Source of the DNA: Acuticoccus mangrovi
GTDB lineage: Bacteria > Pseudomonadota > Alphaproteobacteria > Rhizobiales > Amorphaceae
Assembly: GCF_016411865.1 (NCBI RefSeq)
Contig: NZ_JAEKJA010000001.1
Location: 372,001-436,000, forward strand
Reading direction: 5' to 3'
DNA: 64,000 bases
In this document: positions 37,238 through 45,487 of the stretch, piece by piece
Numbering within the stretch: position 1 is the stretch's first letter
How the letters are laid out: every line of letters starts with the position of its first letter
Position numbers and translations under genes: made by a program
Notes under the pieces: generated by a model
Databases searched by the model: none
What the model saw: only the letters and a program-made list of their open reading frames with translations
What the model was told of the DNA's origin: nothing

Positions 37238-37254
37238 TGTAGAACTATTCTAAT
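37238..37254. promoter_or_regulatory. ICE (Irr box)-like iron-control element
   Basis: TGTAGAA-CTA-TTCTAAT matches the rhizobial ICE consensus TTTAGAA-N3-TTCTAAA at 12 of 14 specified positions. It lies in an AT-rich intergenic region 192 bases before the haemophore-RTX start, and fits control by Irr, the haem-responsive Fur-family regulator of alphaproteobacteria. Confidence 0.65.
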
Positions 37255-37301
37255 AAAAAGTATTTCTATACCTTAGAGATAGTACACTATACTTGTTGCG
37301 T

Positions 37302-37316
37302 CAGAGTGACACTCTG
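37302..37316. promoter_or_regulatory. Perfect 15-bp palindrome upstream of the haemophore gene
   Basis: CAGAGTG-A-CACTCTG, arms of 7 with a single central base. It lies between the ICE-like site and a TTGACA box, where an activator would sit. I do not recognise the binding protein. Confidence 0.45.
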
Positions 37317-37335
37317 TGACGATCAAGTTCAATTG

Positions 37336-37364
37336 TTGACACATCGTCTTGCCTCAATCATGAC
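37336..37364 (+). promoter_or_regulatory. Candidate promoter of the haemophore operon
   Basis: A consensus -35 TTGACA (37336-37341) is followed 17 bases later by a poor -10, CATGAC (37359-37364). The weak -10 suggests activator dependence. About 80 bases separate it from the start codon. Confidence 0.4.
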
Positions 37365-37445
37365 TCCGGTCGACTAGATTTATGGCGTGATCAAGCCGCG
37401 GAAAGCTGCGGCTGGCGGGGCGCTGTGTCCAAGGAGCTTTAAGCA

Positions 37446-38693
37446 ATGATCGTGATCGACGCACGTGGCATGTCCGATGGGATCGACTATGCTACGTACC
37501 TTGCCAGTTACTATTCGGGGCTGACGACCGGGTCCTCCACGTTCCACGGTGGTGAGCCGGTCTCGGCGTTCGGCGGCAGCTACTACGTCAGCGGCTCGCA
37601 GGTTTCGTTCTCCTACGGCGACGACGTCGATCAGATGACGCTGCTCGAAGGTTCGGACATCTCCTACGACTTCCTGACCTACGGCTCGGACTACGGTCAC
37701 GGCATCTCTGGCGAGATCGACGGTGTCATCTTCGGCATCGCCGACGCGGACACCACCACCGTCGACGGTACCGAGAACGGCCTCGTCACCGGTCTCGACG
37801 GCCTCGTCGTCTACAATCTCGACCTCACCGCCGAGCCCGGCGCGGGCACGGGCTCGGACAATCTCGTCTATAGCTTCTACTCCGCCGTTCGGAGCGCCGG
37901 GACCGATTCGAGCTACATCGACTACCTCTACGAGGTGTTCTCGAGCGACGCGCAGCGCTTCCTCGGCAGCGAAGGCGACGACATCTTCACCGCGACCGAG
38001 TATGACGACGACCTGCGCGGCTACGGCGGCGACGACGAGCTGAGCGGCGGCGCCGGCGACGACTTCGTCGCGGGTGGCGAAGGCAACGACATCCTCTCCG
38101 GCGACGCGGGCAGCGACAGCCTGCTCGGCGGCATCGGCGACGACCAGCTGTTCGGCGGTGCGGGCGACGACGAGCTGCGCGGCAACGCCGGCGACGACCA
38201 GCTGTCGGGCGACGAGGGCGCCGATCGGATCATCGGCAACGCCGGCGACGACACCCTCTGGGGCGGCGAAGGCAGCGACACCCTCTATGGCGGTGAGGGT
38301 CGCAACATCCTCATCGGCGACGAGGGGGACGACAAGATCATCGGCGGCAGCGGCAACGACATCATCCGCGGCGACGAGGGGGCCGACATCCTGCGCGGCA
38401 ACAGTGGGTACAACACCTACGTCTTCAACGACCTCTCAGACAGCCTGAGCGAGGCGCGCGACCGGATCGTGACGTTCAACTCCGGCAGCGACAGCATCGA
38501 CCTGTCGGGTCTCGATCTCGACCTCACCTACATCGGCGGCGAGGGCTTCTCGGGCGAAGGCGAGGCCGAGGTGCGGGTCAAGACGAGCGGCGATCTGTCC
38601 ATCATCCAGATCGATTCCGACGGCGACGCGGTCGGCGACATGTTCGTGATCGCCTACACCGGCGACATCGTGGAGAGCGACTTCATCCTGTGA
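37446..38693 (+). CDS. HasA-like haemophore domain fused to RTX repeats
   Basis: 415 residues; AAGGAG lies 9 bases before the ATG. Residues 1-175 align by eye with the Serratia haemophore HasA: 'GGSYYVSGSQVSFSY' against GGSLSGSQYAIS, and 'ISYDFLTYGSDYGHGISGEI' against [17 protein letters not shown]. Equivalents of the haem-site residues are His34 (HasA His32), Tyr74 (Tyr75) and His85 (His83). Residues about 177-325 are GGxGxDxLx calcium-binding RTX nonapeptides. The last 90 residues, with an acidic and hydrophobic end 'DIVESDFIL', look like a type I secretion signal. Classical HasA has no RTX, so this is an unusual fusion. The predicted role is secreted haem capture for the receptor encoded next, which overlaps it by 4 bases. 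Confidence 0.8.
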   Translation: MIVIDARGMSDGIDYATYLASYYSGLTTGSSTFHGGEPVSAFGGSYYVSGSQVSFSYGDDVDQMTLLEGSDISYDFLTYGSDYGHGISGEIDGVIFGIADADTTTVDGTENGLVTGLDGLVVYNLDLTAEPGAGTGSDNLVYSFYSAVRSAGTDSSYIDYLYEVFSSDAQRFLGSEGDDIFTATEYDDDLRGYGGDDELSGGAGDDFVAGGEGNDILSGDAGSDSLLGGIGDDQLFGGAGDDELRGNAGDDQLSGDEGADRIIGNAGDDTLWGGEGSDTLYGGEGRNILIGDEGDDKIIGGSGNDIIRGDEGADILRGNSGYNTYVFNDLSDSLSEARDRIVTFNSGSDSIDLSGLDLDLTYIGGEGFSGEGEAEVRVKTSGDLSIIQIDSDGDAVGDMFVIAYTGDIVESDFIL

Positions 38694-40795
38694 CGACCCG
38701 GCGCGCCGGCCCGGGTGCTCGGCGCGCCATTCCCGCTCACCCCTCGCGAGTGTCTCCGGTGTCCGTGTTCCGCTCCTCCGCCATCGCCGCATTGCTCGTC
38801 GGCCCGCTCCTGACGCATCCCGCGACCGCTCAGGTGATCGTGCTTGATGAGATCGTCGTGAATCCGACCACCGACGGGGAGGAGGGTGAAGAGACTGCGT
38901 ACGAGACTCCCGCGCCGGTCGACGTGATTACCCGCGAAGAGATCAACCGGGAGACCGGCGCCGGCGTTGCCAGCGTCCTACAGAATGTGCCGGGTGTCAT
39001 TGCCCCGACCAACGCGGACGATCCCGGCGTTGCAGTCAATATCCGCGGCATGCAGGACTTTGGCCGCGTGAGCGTGACGATCGACGGGGCACAGCAGAAT
39101 TTCGGCCGCAGCGGCCACAGCGCCAACGGTGTCGTCTACATCGATCCCAACATGGTGAAGTCGATCGAGGTGACGCGTGGCCCGGTTGCCGTGGTCGGCG
39201 GTGGCGCCATCGGCGGCAGCGTCGCCTTCACCACGATCGATGCCGATGATGTCTTGAAGGGCGACGAGACGGTTGCCGCGCGCGTGACGACGTCGGCGGA
39301 AAGCAACGGTCCCGCCGGGTCCATCCATGGTGAGGCTGCGACACGCATCGGCGACGCCTTCGACATCGTGGCCGCCGCGACGCTCCGGTCGGCCGGTGAC
39401 TATACGACCGGTGACGGCGACGAGCTGCTGAGCGCGCAAGATCTCCTCTCCGGTCTCATCAAGGCGCGGCTGCGCGTCGCGGAAGGGCACGAGACCACGC
39501 TGACCGCGCTGCGCTTGCGCAACAACTACGACAACGGCATCTCGACCGTCCGTCGCACCGAGACCACCGACACGACGCTCAGCCTCGGCCACCATTGGGC
39601 GCCGGCCGACAACGATCTCATCGACCTTCAGGCGCGTGCCTACTACACCGGCACCCATCTCGATCAGGAAGACGTTGACGGTGACCTGCTCGGCGCGCAG
39701 CGCAGCTTCGATGTCGCCACTTTCGGAGGCGAGCTCTACAACGTCGCCCGCTTCGACGCCTACGGCTTCAGCAACGAGACCATCGTCGGCGCTGACGGTT
39801 ACGTCGATCATGTGGAGACCAGGGACCCCGAAGGGTACGCCGAAGGCTCCACCCCGAGCGGCGACCGTCAGGTCTATGGCGCCTATATTCAGCACACCGT
39901 ACGGCGCGGCTGGTTCGAGGTGATCGGTGCTCTGCGCTACGACGGCTACGGCCTTCAGGGGACCGACGAGACCACCGGCGACGACATCGATCGCACCGGC
40001 GGGCGCATTTCCCCGAAGATCACCGTGTCGGTGACGCCGGTTGATCCGGTGACGGTCTACGCAACCTATGCGGAAGCCTTCCGCAGCCCGTCCGTCACCG
40101 AGACGCTGATCCAAGGTGAGCATCCGCCGCCGGTGACTTTCCCGTTCTACCCCAACCCGGACCTGAAGCCCGAGGTGGCACACAACATCGAAGCCGGCCT
40201 CATGCTGCGCTTCAACGATCTCCTGACGGCCGGCGACAAGCTGCGCCTCAAGGGATCGGCCTTTCAGAACAACGTCACAGACTATATCGATCTCGAGTGC
40301 TCCACCTTCCCGCTGCCAGGAGGGTGCACCTACGTCAATATCGATGAGGCGCAGATCCGCGGCATCGAGCTTGAGGGACTCTACGACGCTGGCCGCTTCT
40401 ATGGTCAGCTCGCTGCGACGGTCCTCGACAGTCGCAATCTCGATGAGGGGGGCGAGCTCACTAACGTGCCGCCGAGCCGGGTGTCCGCCACGCTTGGCAT
40501 GCGCGCGTTCGAGGGACGCCTCGACATCGGCGCCACGGTCACGCTGGTGGGCGAGAAGAAGGACGCGTCCGAGCTCTTCGGCCTGACTGGCGACTCCTAC
40601 GGTCTCCTCGATGCCTACGCCAACTACATGCTCGATGAGGACACCGTCGCGAGCCTGTCGCTGAAGAACATCCTCGACCGCGAATACACGCAGTATCTCA
40701 ACTTGCAGGCAAGCCCCGGCTTCACCGCGATCTTCTCGGTGACGCGCCGCTTCGGCGGCTCGCCCAAGCTTGCATCTCTTTCCGGAGCGTTCTGA
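38690..40795 (+). CDS. HasR-like TonB-dependent haem receptor
   Basis: 701 residues from GTG 38690, which overlaps the previous stop as GTGA; in-frame GTGs at 38750-38765 would shorten the signal peptide. A Sec signal ends 'HPATAQ'. The TonB box is near 'LDEIVVNPTT', followed by the plug ('VLQNVPGVIAPTNADDPGVAV') and a 22-strand barrel ending in '...SVTRRFGGSPKLASLSGAF'. The haem-receptor motifs are present as 'EAFRSPSVTE' (FRAP box) and 'NPDLKPE' (NPNL box), with a His between them in 'GEHPPP'. There is no STN signalling domain and no sigma/anti-sigma pair, unlike HasR/HasI/HasS. It takes up haem using TonB energy, presumably from the neighbouring haemophores. Confidence 0.85.
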   Translation: MTTRRAGPGARRAIPAHPSRVSPVSVFRSSAIAALLVGPLLTHPATAQVIVLDEIVVNPTTDGEEGEETAYETPAPVDVITREEINRETGAGVASVLQNVPGVIAPTNADDPGVAVNIRGMQDFGRVSVTIDGAQQNFGRSGHSANGVVYIDPNMVKSIEVTRGPVAVVGGGAIGGSVAFTTIDADDVLKGDETVAARVTTSAESNGPAGSIHGEAATRIGDAFDIVAAATLRSAGDYTTGDGDELLSAQDLLSGLIKARLRVAEGHETTLTALRLRNNYDNGISTVRRTETTDTTLSLGHHWAPADNDLIDLQARAYYTGTHLDQEDVDGDLLGAQRSFDVATFGGELYNVARFDAYGFSNETIVGADGYVDHVETRDPEGYAEGSTPSGDRQVYGAYIQHTVRRGWFEVIGALRYDGYGLQGTDETTGDDIDRTGGRISPKITVSVTPVDPVTVYATYAEAFRSPSVTETLIQGEHPPPVTFPFYPNPDLKPEVAHNIEAGLMLRFNDLLTAGDKLRLKGSAFQNNVTDYIDLECSTFPLPGGCTYVNIDEAQIRGIELEGLYDAGRFYGQLAATVLDSRNLDEGGELTNVPPSRVSATLGMRAFEGRLDIGATVTLVGEKKDASELFGLTGDSYGLLDAYANYMLDEDTVASLSLKNILDREYTQYLNLQASPGFTAIFSVTRRFGGSPKLASLSGAF

Positions 40796-42660
40796 TGACG
40801 ATCACGATCACCCTTCATGCCGATGGCACTGAGGGCGCGGACTACGACGCGATTCTCGCAGGCCTTGAGACCGACTTCGTATCGAGCGGCTACCCCTATT
40901 TCGAGGTCGACGACGAAATGATCATCGTCGGCGAGGTCGATGGCGCCGACACGGAGATCATCGTTCTCGAAGGCGAGGACATGGACTACGACCTCGGCAC
41001 CCACACGGTGTCCGGGACGCTGAACAGCATCACCATCGGCACTCTCGGCGACAGCTATAATGCCGACGACGGGTCCTTCGATCTCGACAGCGACGGCAAC
41101 ATCACCGGCTACACCGCGTCGATCGAGATCAGCGGCCTCTCCGTGTCGAACACGTCGAGCGAGCGGGGGGACTTCCACGAGCTGGTTGCCGAGCTGATGT
41201 ATCTCGGCGGCGAGAACGCCGAGGGCATCACCAACCTCCTCGACATCCTGGAATCGTCCGCCCACAACGTCATCGGCTCGTCCGGCGGCGACCACTACAC
41301 CGGGACGAAGTACAACGACACGATCCACGGTGGCGACGGCGACGACGACCTGGCGGGCGGCAAGGGCAACGACCAGATCCTCGGCGACGCGGGCAACGAT
41401 ACGCTGTCGGGTGATGGCGGCAGCGACACGGTGTCCGGCGGCGCGGGGAACGATTCGATCGACGGTGGAGACGGCGCCGACAGCCTGACGGGCGTTGCCG
41501 GTGACGACACCATCGTCGCCGGTGCAGGCGCGGACAGTGTCGACGGCGGGACGGGTAACGACAGCATCTCCGGCGACGCGGGCGCCGACAGCCTCAGCGG
41601 CAGCGCCGGCGACGACACGATCTCCGCGGGTGCCGGCGCCGACACGGTCGATGGCGGGAGCGGCGACGATCTCATCTACGGCGACAGCGGCACCAATACC
41701 CTCTCCGGCGGAGCGGGCGACGACACCATCGTGTCGGGCACGGGCGACGACGTCATCGACGGCGGCGACGATAGCGACACCGCCGTGTTCGCCACCGCCT
41801 ACAACGCGGCCACCGTGAGTGGCACGACGGAAGACTGGACCGTCACCACCAGCACCGACGGGACCGACACGGTGTCGAACGTTGAGGTGCTGGAGTTCGT
41901 CGACGGCCGGATGGTCTACGACAACGAGGACAACGCCGCCGTCGCCCTGCGCATGTACGACGCCGCCTTCGGCCGCGATCCGGATCTCGTCGGCTTCAAC
42001 ACCTGGATCGAGCAGCTCGACAGCGGGCTGACGGTCGAGGAGATGGCGGACAGCTTTGCCGCCTCCGCCGAGTTCACCAAGACCTACGGCTCGCTCTCCA
42101 ACGAGGAGTTCGTCGAGCAGCTCTACCTCAACGTGCTCGATCGCGAGGGGAACGAGAGCGGGATCGCCGCTTGGACCAGTCAGCTCGACAGCGGCAACAT
42201 GGATCGAGGCGAGGTGCTGGCGCGCTTTTCGGAGAGCCAGGAGCACATCAACAAGTTCTCCGATGAGGTGGAAGCCGGCATCTGGGACGCCGACGAGGAC
42301 GCCGCCTCCACCGCGCGCCTCTACTACGCCGCGTTCGGCCGCTCGCCGGACGCCAGCGGGCTCGCCACGTGGACGGAATATACCGAAGAGGATGGGCTGG
42401 AGTTCGTGGCCGAGCGCTTCGTCGCCTCGAAGGAGTTCCAGGTGCGCTACGGCGACCTCGACGACGAGGCGTTCGTGACGCTGCTCTACAACAACGTGCT
42501 CGACCGCGACCCCAACGAATCGGGCCTCGAAGCGTGGGTCAATCAGCTCGAAAGCGGCAACATGACCCGTGCCGAGGTGCTCATCGGCTTCTCCGACAGC
42601 AAGGAGCACCAGATCCTCACGGCCAGCTCCGTGCTCGACGACGGCGTTCTTCTCGCCTGA
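40795..42660 (+). CDS. HasA-like / RTX / DUF4214 secreted protein
   Basis: 621 residues, sharing one base with the receptor's stop. Residues 1-155 repeat the HasA-like core: 'IIVLEGEDMDYDLGTHTVSG' aligns with [24 protein letters not shown], keeping Tyr65 (HasA Tyr75) and His70 (His83), but the His32 loop is missing. Residues about 161-332 are RTX repeats. Two DUF4214 modules follow (about 380-490 and 502-610), each with 'AAFGRDPDLVGFNTWIEQ'-type helices. No Sec signal, as expected for type I secretion. DUF4214 modules are common in secreted or surface-matrix proteins. It is probably a haem-binding, calcium-stabilised extracellular protein. Confidence 0.7.
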   Translation: MTITITLHADGTEGADYDAILAGLETDFVSSGYPYFEVDDEMIIVGEVDGADTEIIVLEGEDMDYDLGTHTVSGTLNSITIGTLGDSYNADDGSFDLDSDGNITGYTASIEISGLSVSNTSSERGDFHELVAELMYLGGENAEGITNLLDILESSAHNVIGSSGGDHYTGTKYNDTIHGGDGDDDLAGGKGNDQILGDAGNDTLSGDGGSDTVSGGAGNDSIDGGDGADSLTGVAGDDTIVAGAGADSVDGGTGNDSISGDAGADSLSGSAGDDTISAGAGADTVDGGSGDDLIYGDSGTNTLSGGAGDDTIVSGTGDDVIDGGDDSDTAVFATAYNAATVSGTTEDWTVTTSTDGTDTVSNVEVLEFVDGRMVYDNEDNAAVALRMYDAAFGRDPDLVGFNTWIEQLDSGLTVEEMADSFAASAEFTKTYGSLSNEEFVEQLYLNVLDREGNESGIAAWTSQLDSGNMDRGEVLARFSESQEHINKFSDEVEAGIWDADEDAASTARLYYAAFGRSPDASGLATWTEYTEEDGLEFVAERFVASKEFQVRYGDLDDEAFVTLLYNNVLDRDPNESGLEAWVNQLESGNMTRAEVLIGFSDSKEHQILTASSVLDDGVLLA

Positions 42661-42667
42661 CGTCGCC

Positions 42668-42696
42668 GGTGGCGCCCGTGCGGGGCGGGCGTCACC
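42668..42696 (+). terminator. Hairpin after the second haemophore-like gene
   Basis: GGTGGCGCCCG (42668-42678) pairs with CGGGCGTCACC (42686-42696), one G-T pair, 7-base loop. A short CTTTC follows. It separates the tightly coupled genes from the third haemophore-like gene and may attenuate rather than stop transcription. Confidence 0.5.
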
Positions 42697-42832
42697 AACC
42701 TTTCACAATCGAGGTCCGGACAAGCGCTTGCGTCGGAGGGGGCCGACCTTGTAGCGTCTATGTCCTGTCATAGCTTCGGGGTGCGGCAGACCAGTATTCG
42801 CCGGGCTCGCACTTGCGATGTGAGATGCGGCG

Positions 42833-44647
42833 ATGAGCATTGACCTTGATCTTCGCTTTCCGAGTTATCGCCGGATCGACGTCAACGCCCTCCTGCACGA
42901 CCTCACGTCCGACTTTGTGACGACGACGGTCATCGTCTCCAGCGGGGCGATTGTGTTCCTCGGCAAGGACGAGGGGGCCGATACGCGATATATCGCGCTT
43001 CGGGCCCCTATAGGCTCGGGCAGTCGTCTGTCGTACGACCCGGACACGGGCGAGGCGTCGGGTTCGGTCCACCGCATCAGCTTCGGCCGCCTCGGCCAAA
43101 CCTACAATGAAGACGACGGCACCGTCGATTTCGGCCGATTGGGGACATCCAGCGGCGCGCCTCAAGAGCTGTTGATCTCTGGCTTGTACAGGACCTTGGG
43201 CGTCGACATTCAAACTTGGATCGACGCGATCCTGGCGCTCGACGGGCAAGGAACACAGATCGACTTTCTCGACGCTGCTCTCGAAGCCGGACCGATCACG
43301 CTTGAAGGGTCGTCGGCTCGAGACGTCTACGTCGGAACGCCTGCGGATGATTCTATCAACGGACGTTCGAACGACGACCGCCTCTTCGGTGGTGACGGTG
43401 ACGATTCAATAAACGGCTTTGACGGCAACGACTTCATGGACGGGGGTCCCGGCGACGATTTTCTGATTGGCGGGGACGGGATGAACACCGTCCTCGGCGG
43501 TGCTGGCGACGACGTCGTCAGTGGGGCTTTAGAAGGGGGGAGCCGCCTCGACGGAGGGGACGGCAACGACTATATCTCCGGCAGCCTGGACGATGACTGG
43601 ATCACCGGGGGCAACGGCGACGATCTCATTATCACTTCGCCGGGTCTCGACACGATACAGGCCGGCGCCGACGACGACACGGTTCGCGCCACGGCTGCGG
43701 ACGTGGACAGCGTGTCACAGGACCACAGCGACATTGACGGCGGCGCCGGGACCGACGTCATCGACATGAACACCTTCAGAATCCCGTATCTCGACGTCAC
43801 GGTCGTCAACGACGACGGCGTCATCTCGGTGACCGGCGATACCGTCATCGACATGACGCTGACCAACGTCGAGGTCTTGAAGTTCGTCGATGGTCAGCTC
43901 GATTTCGACAACGAGAGCAGCGCGGCCACGGTGCTGCGGCTCTATGAGGCCGCGTGGGGCCGCGGGCCGGACCTCGTGGGCTTCAACGAGTGGATCGAGC
44001 GACTCGAGGGTGGCGCGTCGCTGGAGGATCTGGCGGAAAGCCTCACTGCGACCAACAGATATCAGGAGATCTACGGCGGCCTCTCCAACGAGGAGTTCGT
44101 CGAAACGCTCTATCAGACGGCGCTCGGCCGCGATGCCGACGCGACGGGCCTCGCCGGATGGACCGCGCGGCTCGACAGCGGCGTGATGGAGCGCAGCGAG
44201 CTGCTCTGGCGCTTTGCCGAGAGCCGGGAGCACGTTGCCCAACTCGCCGACGTCGTCGCCGAAGGCCTCTGGAGCGCCAACGAGAACGCCGTCAGCGTGT
44301 CGCTCCTCTACCTCGCCGCATATGACCGGATGCCCACGTACGACGAGTTCGACCGGGACTACGGCACCGTCAATTTGGAGCGGCTGAACTGGGTCGCCGA
44401 TCAGATATTTTCGAGCGACGAGGTCCAGGATCGGTATGCCGGGCTCGACGACGAAGGCTTCATCACCGCGCTCTACAACGACATTCTCGGCCGCGACCCC
44501 GATGCGGCGGGTCTTGCAGCCTGGACCCATCAGCTCGACGAGGGCCTGCAGGACCGATCGGACCTGTTCCGCAACTTCGCCGAGGGGCGCGAGCATCAGA
44601 AGCTCGTGGCCGATCAGGTGCTCGCCGACGGCATGATCTTCAGCTGA
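42833..44647 (+). CDS. HasA-like / RTX / DUF4214 secreted protein (second copy)
   Basis: 604 residues with the same architecture as the protein encoded at 40795-42660. The HasA-like N-terminus (1-155) includes 'GSRLSYDPDTGEASGSVHRI', keeping Tyr68 at the HasA Tyr75 position but with Gly where the Tyr-His partner stands in its neighbours. RTX repeats occupy about residues 160-310, irregular and fewer. DUF4214 modules lie at about 363-472 and 488-593. The C-terminal ends of the two proteins are nearly the same ('EHQ-L-A--VL-DG'). The ribosome site is weak. It is likely a diverged duplicate, possibly with changed haem affinity or a structural role. Confidence 0.65.
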   Translation: MSIDLDLRFPSYRRIDVNALLHDLTSDFVTTTVIVSSGAIVFLGKDEGADTRYIALRAPIGSGSRLSYDPDTGEASGSVHRISFGRLGQTYNEDDGTVDFGRLGTSSGAPQELLISGLYRTLGVDIQTWIDAILALDGQGTQIDFLDAALEAGPITLEGSSARDVYVGTPADDSINGRSNDDRLFGGDGDDSINGFDGNDFMDGGPGDDFLIGGDGMNTVLGGAGDDVVSGALEGGSRLDGGDGNDYISGSLDDDWITGGNGDDLIITSPGLDTIQAGADDDTVRATAADVDSVSQDHSDIDGGAGTDVIDMNTFRIPYLDVTVVNDDGVISVTGDTVIDMTLTNVEVLKFVDGQLDFDNESSAATVLRLYEAAWGRGPDLVGFNEWIERLEGGASLEDLAESLTATNRYQEIYGGLSNEEFVETLYQTALGRDADATGLAGWTARLDSGVMERSELLWRFAESREHVAQLADVVAEGLWSANENAVSVSLLYLAAYDRMPTYDEFDRDYGTVNLERLNWVADQIFSSDEVQDRYAGLDDEGFITALYNDILGRDPDAAGLAAWTHQLDEGLQDRSDLFRNFAEGREHQKLVADQVLADGMIFS

Positions 44648-44684
44648 GGCGGCGCGGCCTCGGGGCGGGAGGCGCCGGCGCGCC

Positions 44685-45344
44685 TCAGTCGCCGCTGTAG
44701 CGCTGTTCGCGCCAGGGATCGCCGTACATGTGGTAGCCGTTCTTCTCCCAGAAGCCGGCGCGGTCGTTGCCGATCAGCTCGATCCCCGACAGCCACTTGG
44801 CGCTCTTCCAGAAATAGAGATGCGGCACCACCGCCCGCAGCGGGCCGCCGTGAGCGCGGGTCAAGGGCTCGCCCTGCCAGTGGGTGGCGAGAAGGGCGTC
44901 CTCGGCGGCGAAGTCGGCGAGGGGGAGGTTGGTGGAGTAGCCGTCGGCGCTCGTCAGCATCACGTGGCGGGCGTCCGTCGTCGGGTGGGCGAGGTCGAGG
45001 AGGTCGCGCACCGTCACGCCGCGCCACAGATTGTCGTAGCGCGACCAGGTGGTGACGCAGTGGATGTCGCTCGTCACCTCCGTCTGCGGCAGCGCCGTGA
45101 ACGCCGCCCAGTCGAGGCTTAGCGGGGTTTCGACGAAGCCCGTCACCCTGAGCGAAAAGGTCTCGAGCGGAACGTGTGGCTGCAGGCCGAGGTCGAGCAC
45201 CGGCCAGTCGCGCACGAGGTGCTGTCCCGGCGGCAGCCGCTCGGCCTCCGGCCGGGTCGTGCGACCGGTGAGGAAACGCCCCTCGGCGGCCCAGCGCCGC
45301 TTGGTGGTGGTGAGCTTGTTGTCGGGCGGGGTGTGGTCATCCAT
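44685..45344 (-). CDS. Sulfite oxidase-like molybdopterin oxidoreductase
   Basis: 219 residues from ATG 45344 (GGAG 8 bases upstream). The Moco-binding fold of the sulfite oxidase/MsrP family: the Cys ligand is in 'SDIHCVTTWSRYDNLWRGV', and 'GGPLRAVVPHLYFWKSAKW' is the conserved C-terminal loop. No Tat or Sec signal is evident, so it is probably cytoplasmic. The substrate is unknown. fdhD (molybdoenzyme maturation) is encoded 6 kb away, a loose functional link. Confidence 0.82.
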   Translation of the reverse strand: MDDHTPPDNKLTTTKRRWAAEGRFLTGRTTRPEAERLPPGQHLVRDWPVLDLGLQPHVPLETFSLRVTGFVETPLSLDWAAFTALPQTEVTSDIHCVTTWSRYDNLWRGVTVRDLLDLAHPTTDARHVMLTSADGYSTNLPLADFAAEDALLATHWQGEPLTRAHGGPLRAVVPHLYFWKSAKWLSGIELIGNDRAGFWEKNGYHMYGDPWREQRYSGD

Positions 45345-45463
45345 CGCGGCATCTCCGGTGGGTCGGGGCACGCTCGCCCCGTGAGCCCATCACGTCAAGC
45401 CGCGTGAGGGAGGCCGGCGGAACGGGCGTCATCGTTCTGAGATGAAGCGCCTCTATAGGGCGG

Positions 45464-45477
45464 TGGAAACGTTCCCA
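45464..45477. promoter_or_regulatory. LacI-family operator
   Basis: TGGAAACGTTCCCA is an inverted repeat with six of seven pairs and the central CG typical of LacI/GalR operators. It ends 10 bases before the LacI start codon and just after a TATAGG -10-like box, so it likely autoregulates the transporter operon. Confidence 0.65.
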
Positions 45478-45487
45478 AAGGCCGGCC

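Noticed and set aside
37980-38420. Tandem short DNA repeats that could suggest a CRISPR or satellite array
   Set aside because: The period is 27 bases in frame and encodes GGxGxDxLx RTX nonapeptides; spacers are absent.
40624-42609. 661-codon open frame antisense to the second haemophore-like gene
   Set aside because: It mirrors RTX and DUF4214 coding repeats; the sense strand has the motifs and the translational coupling.
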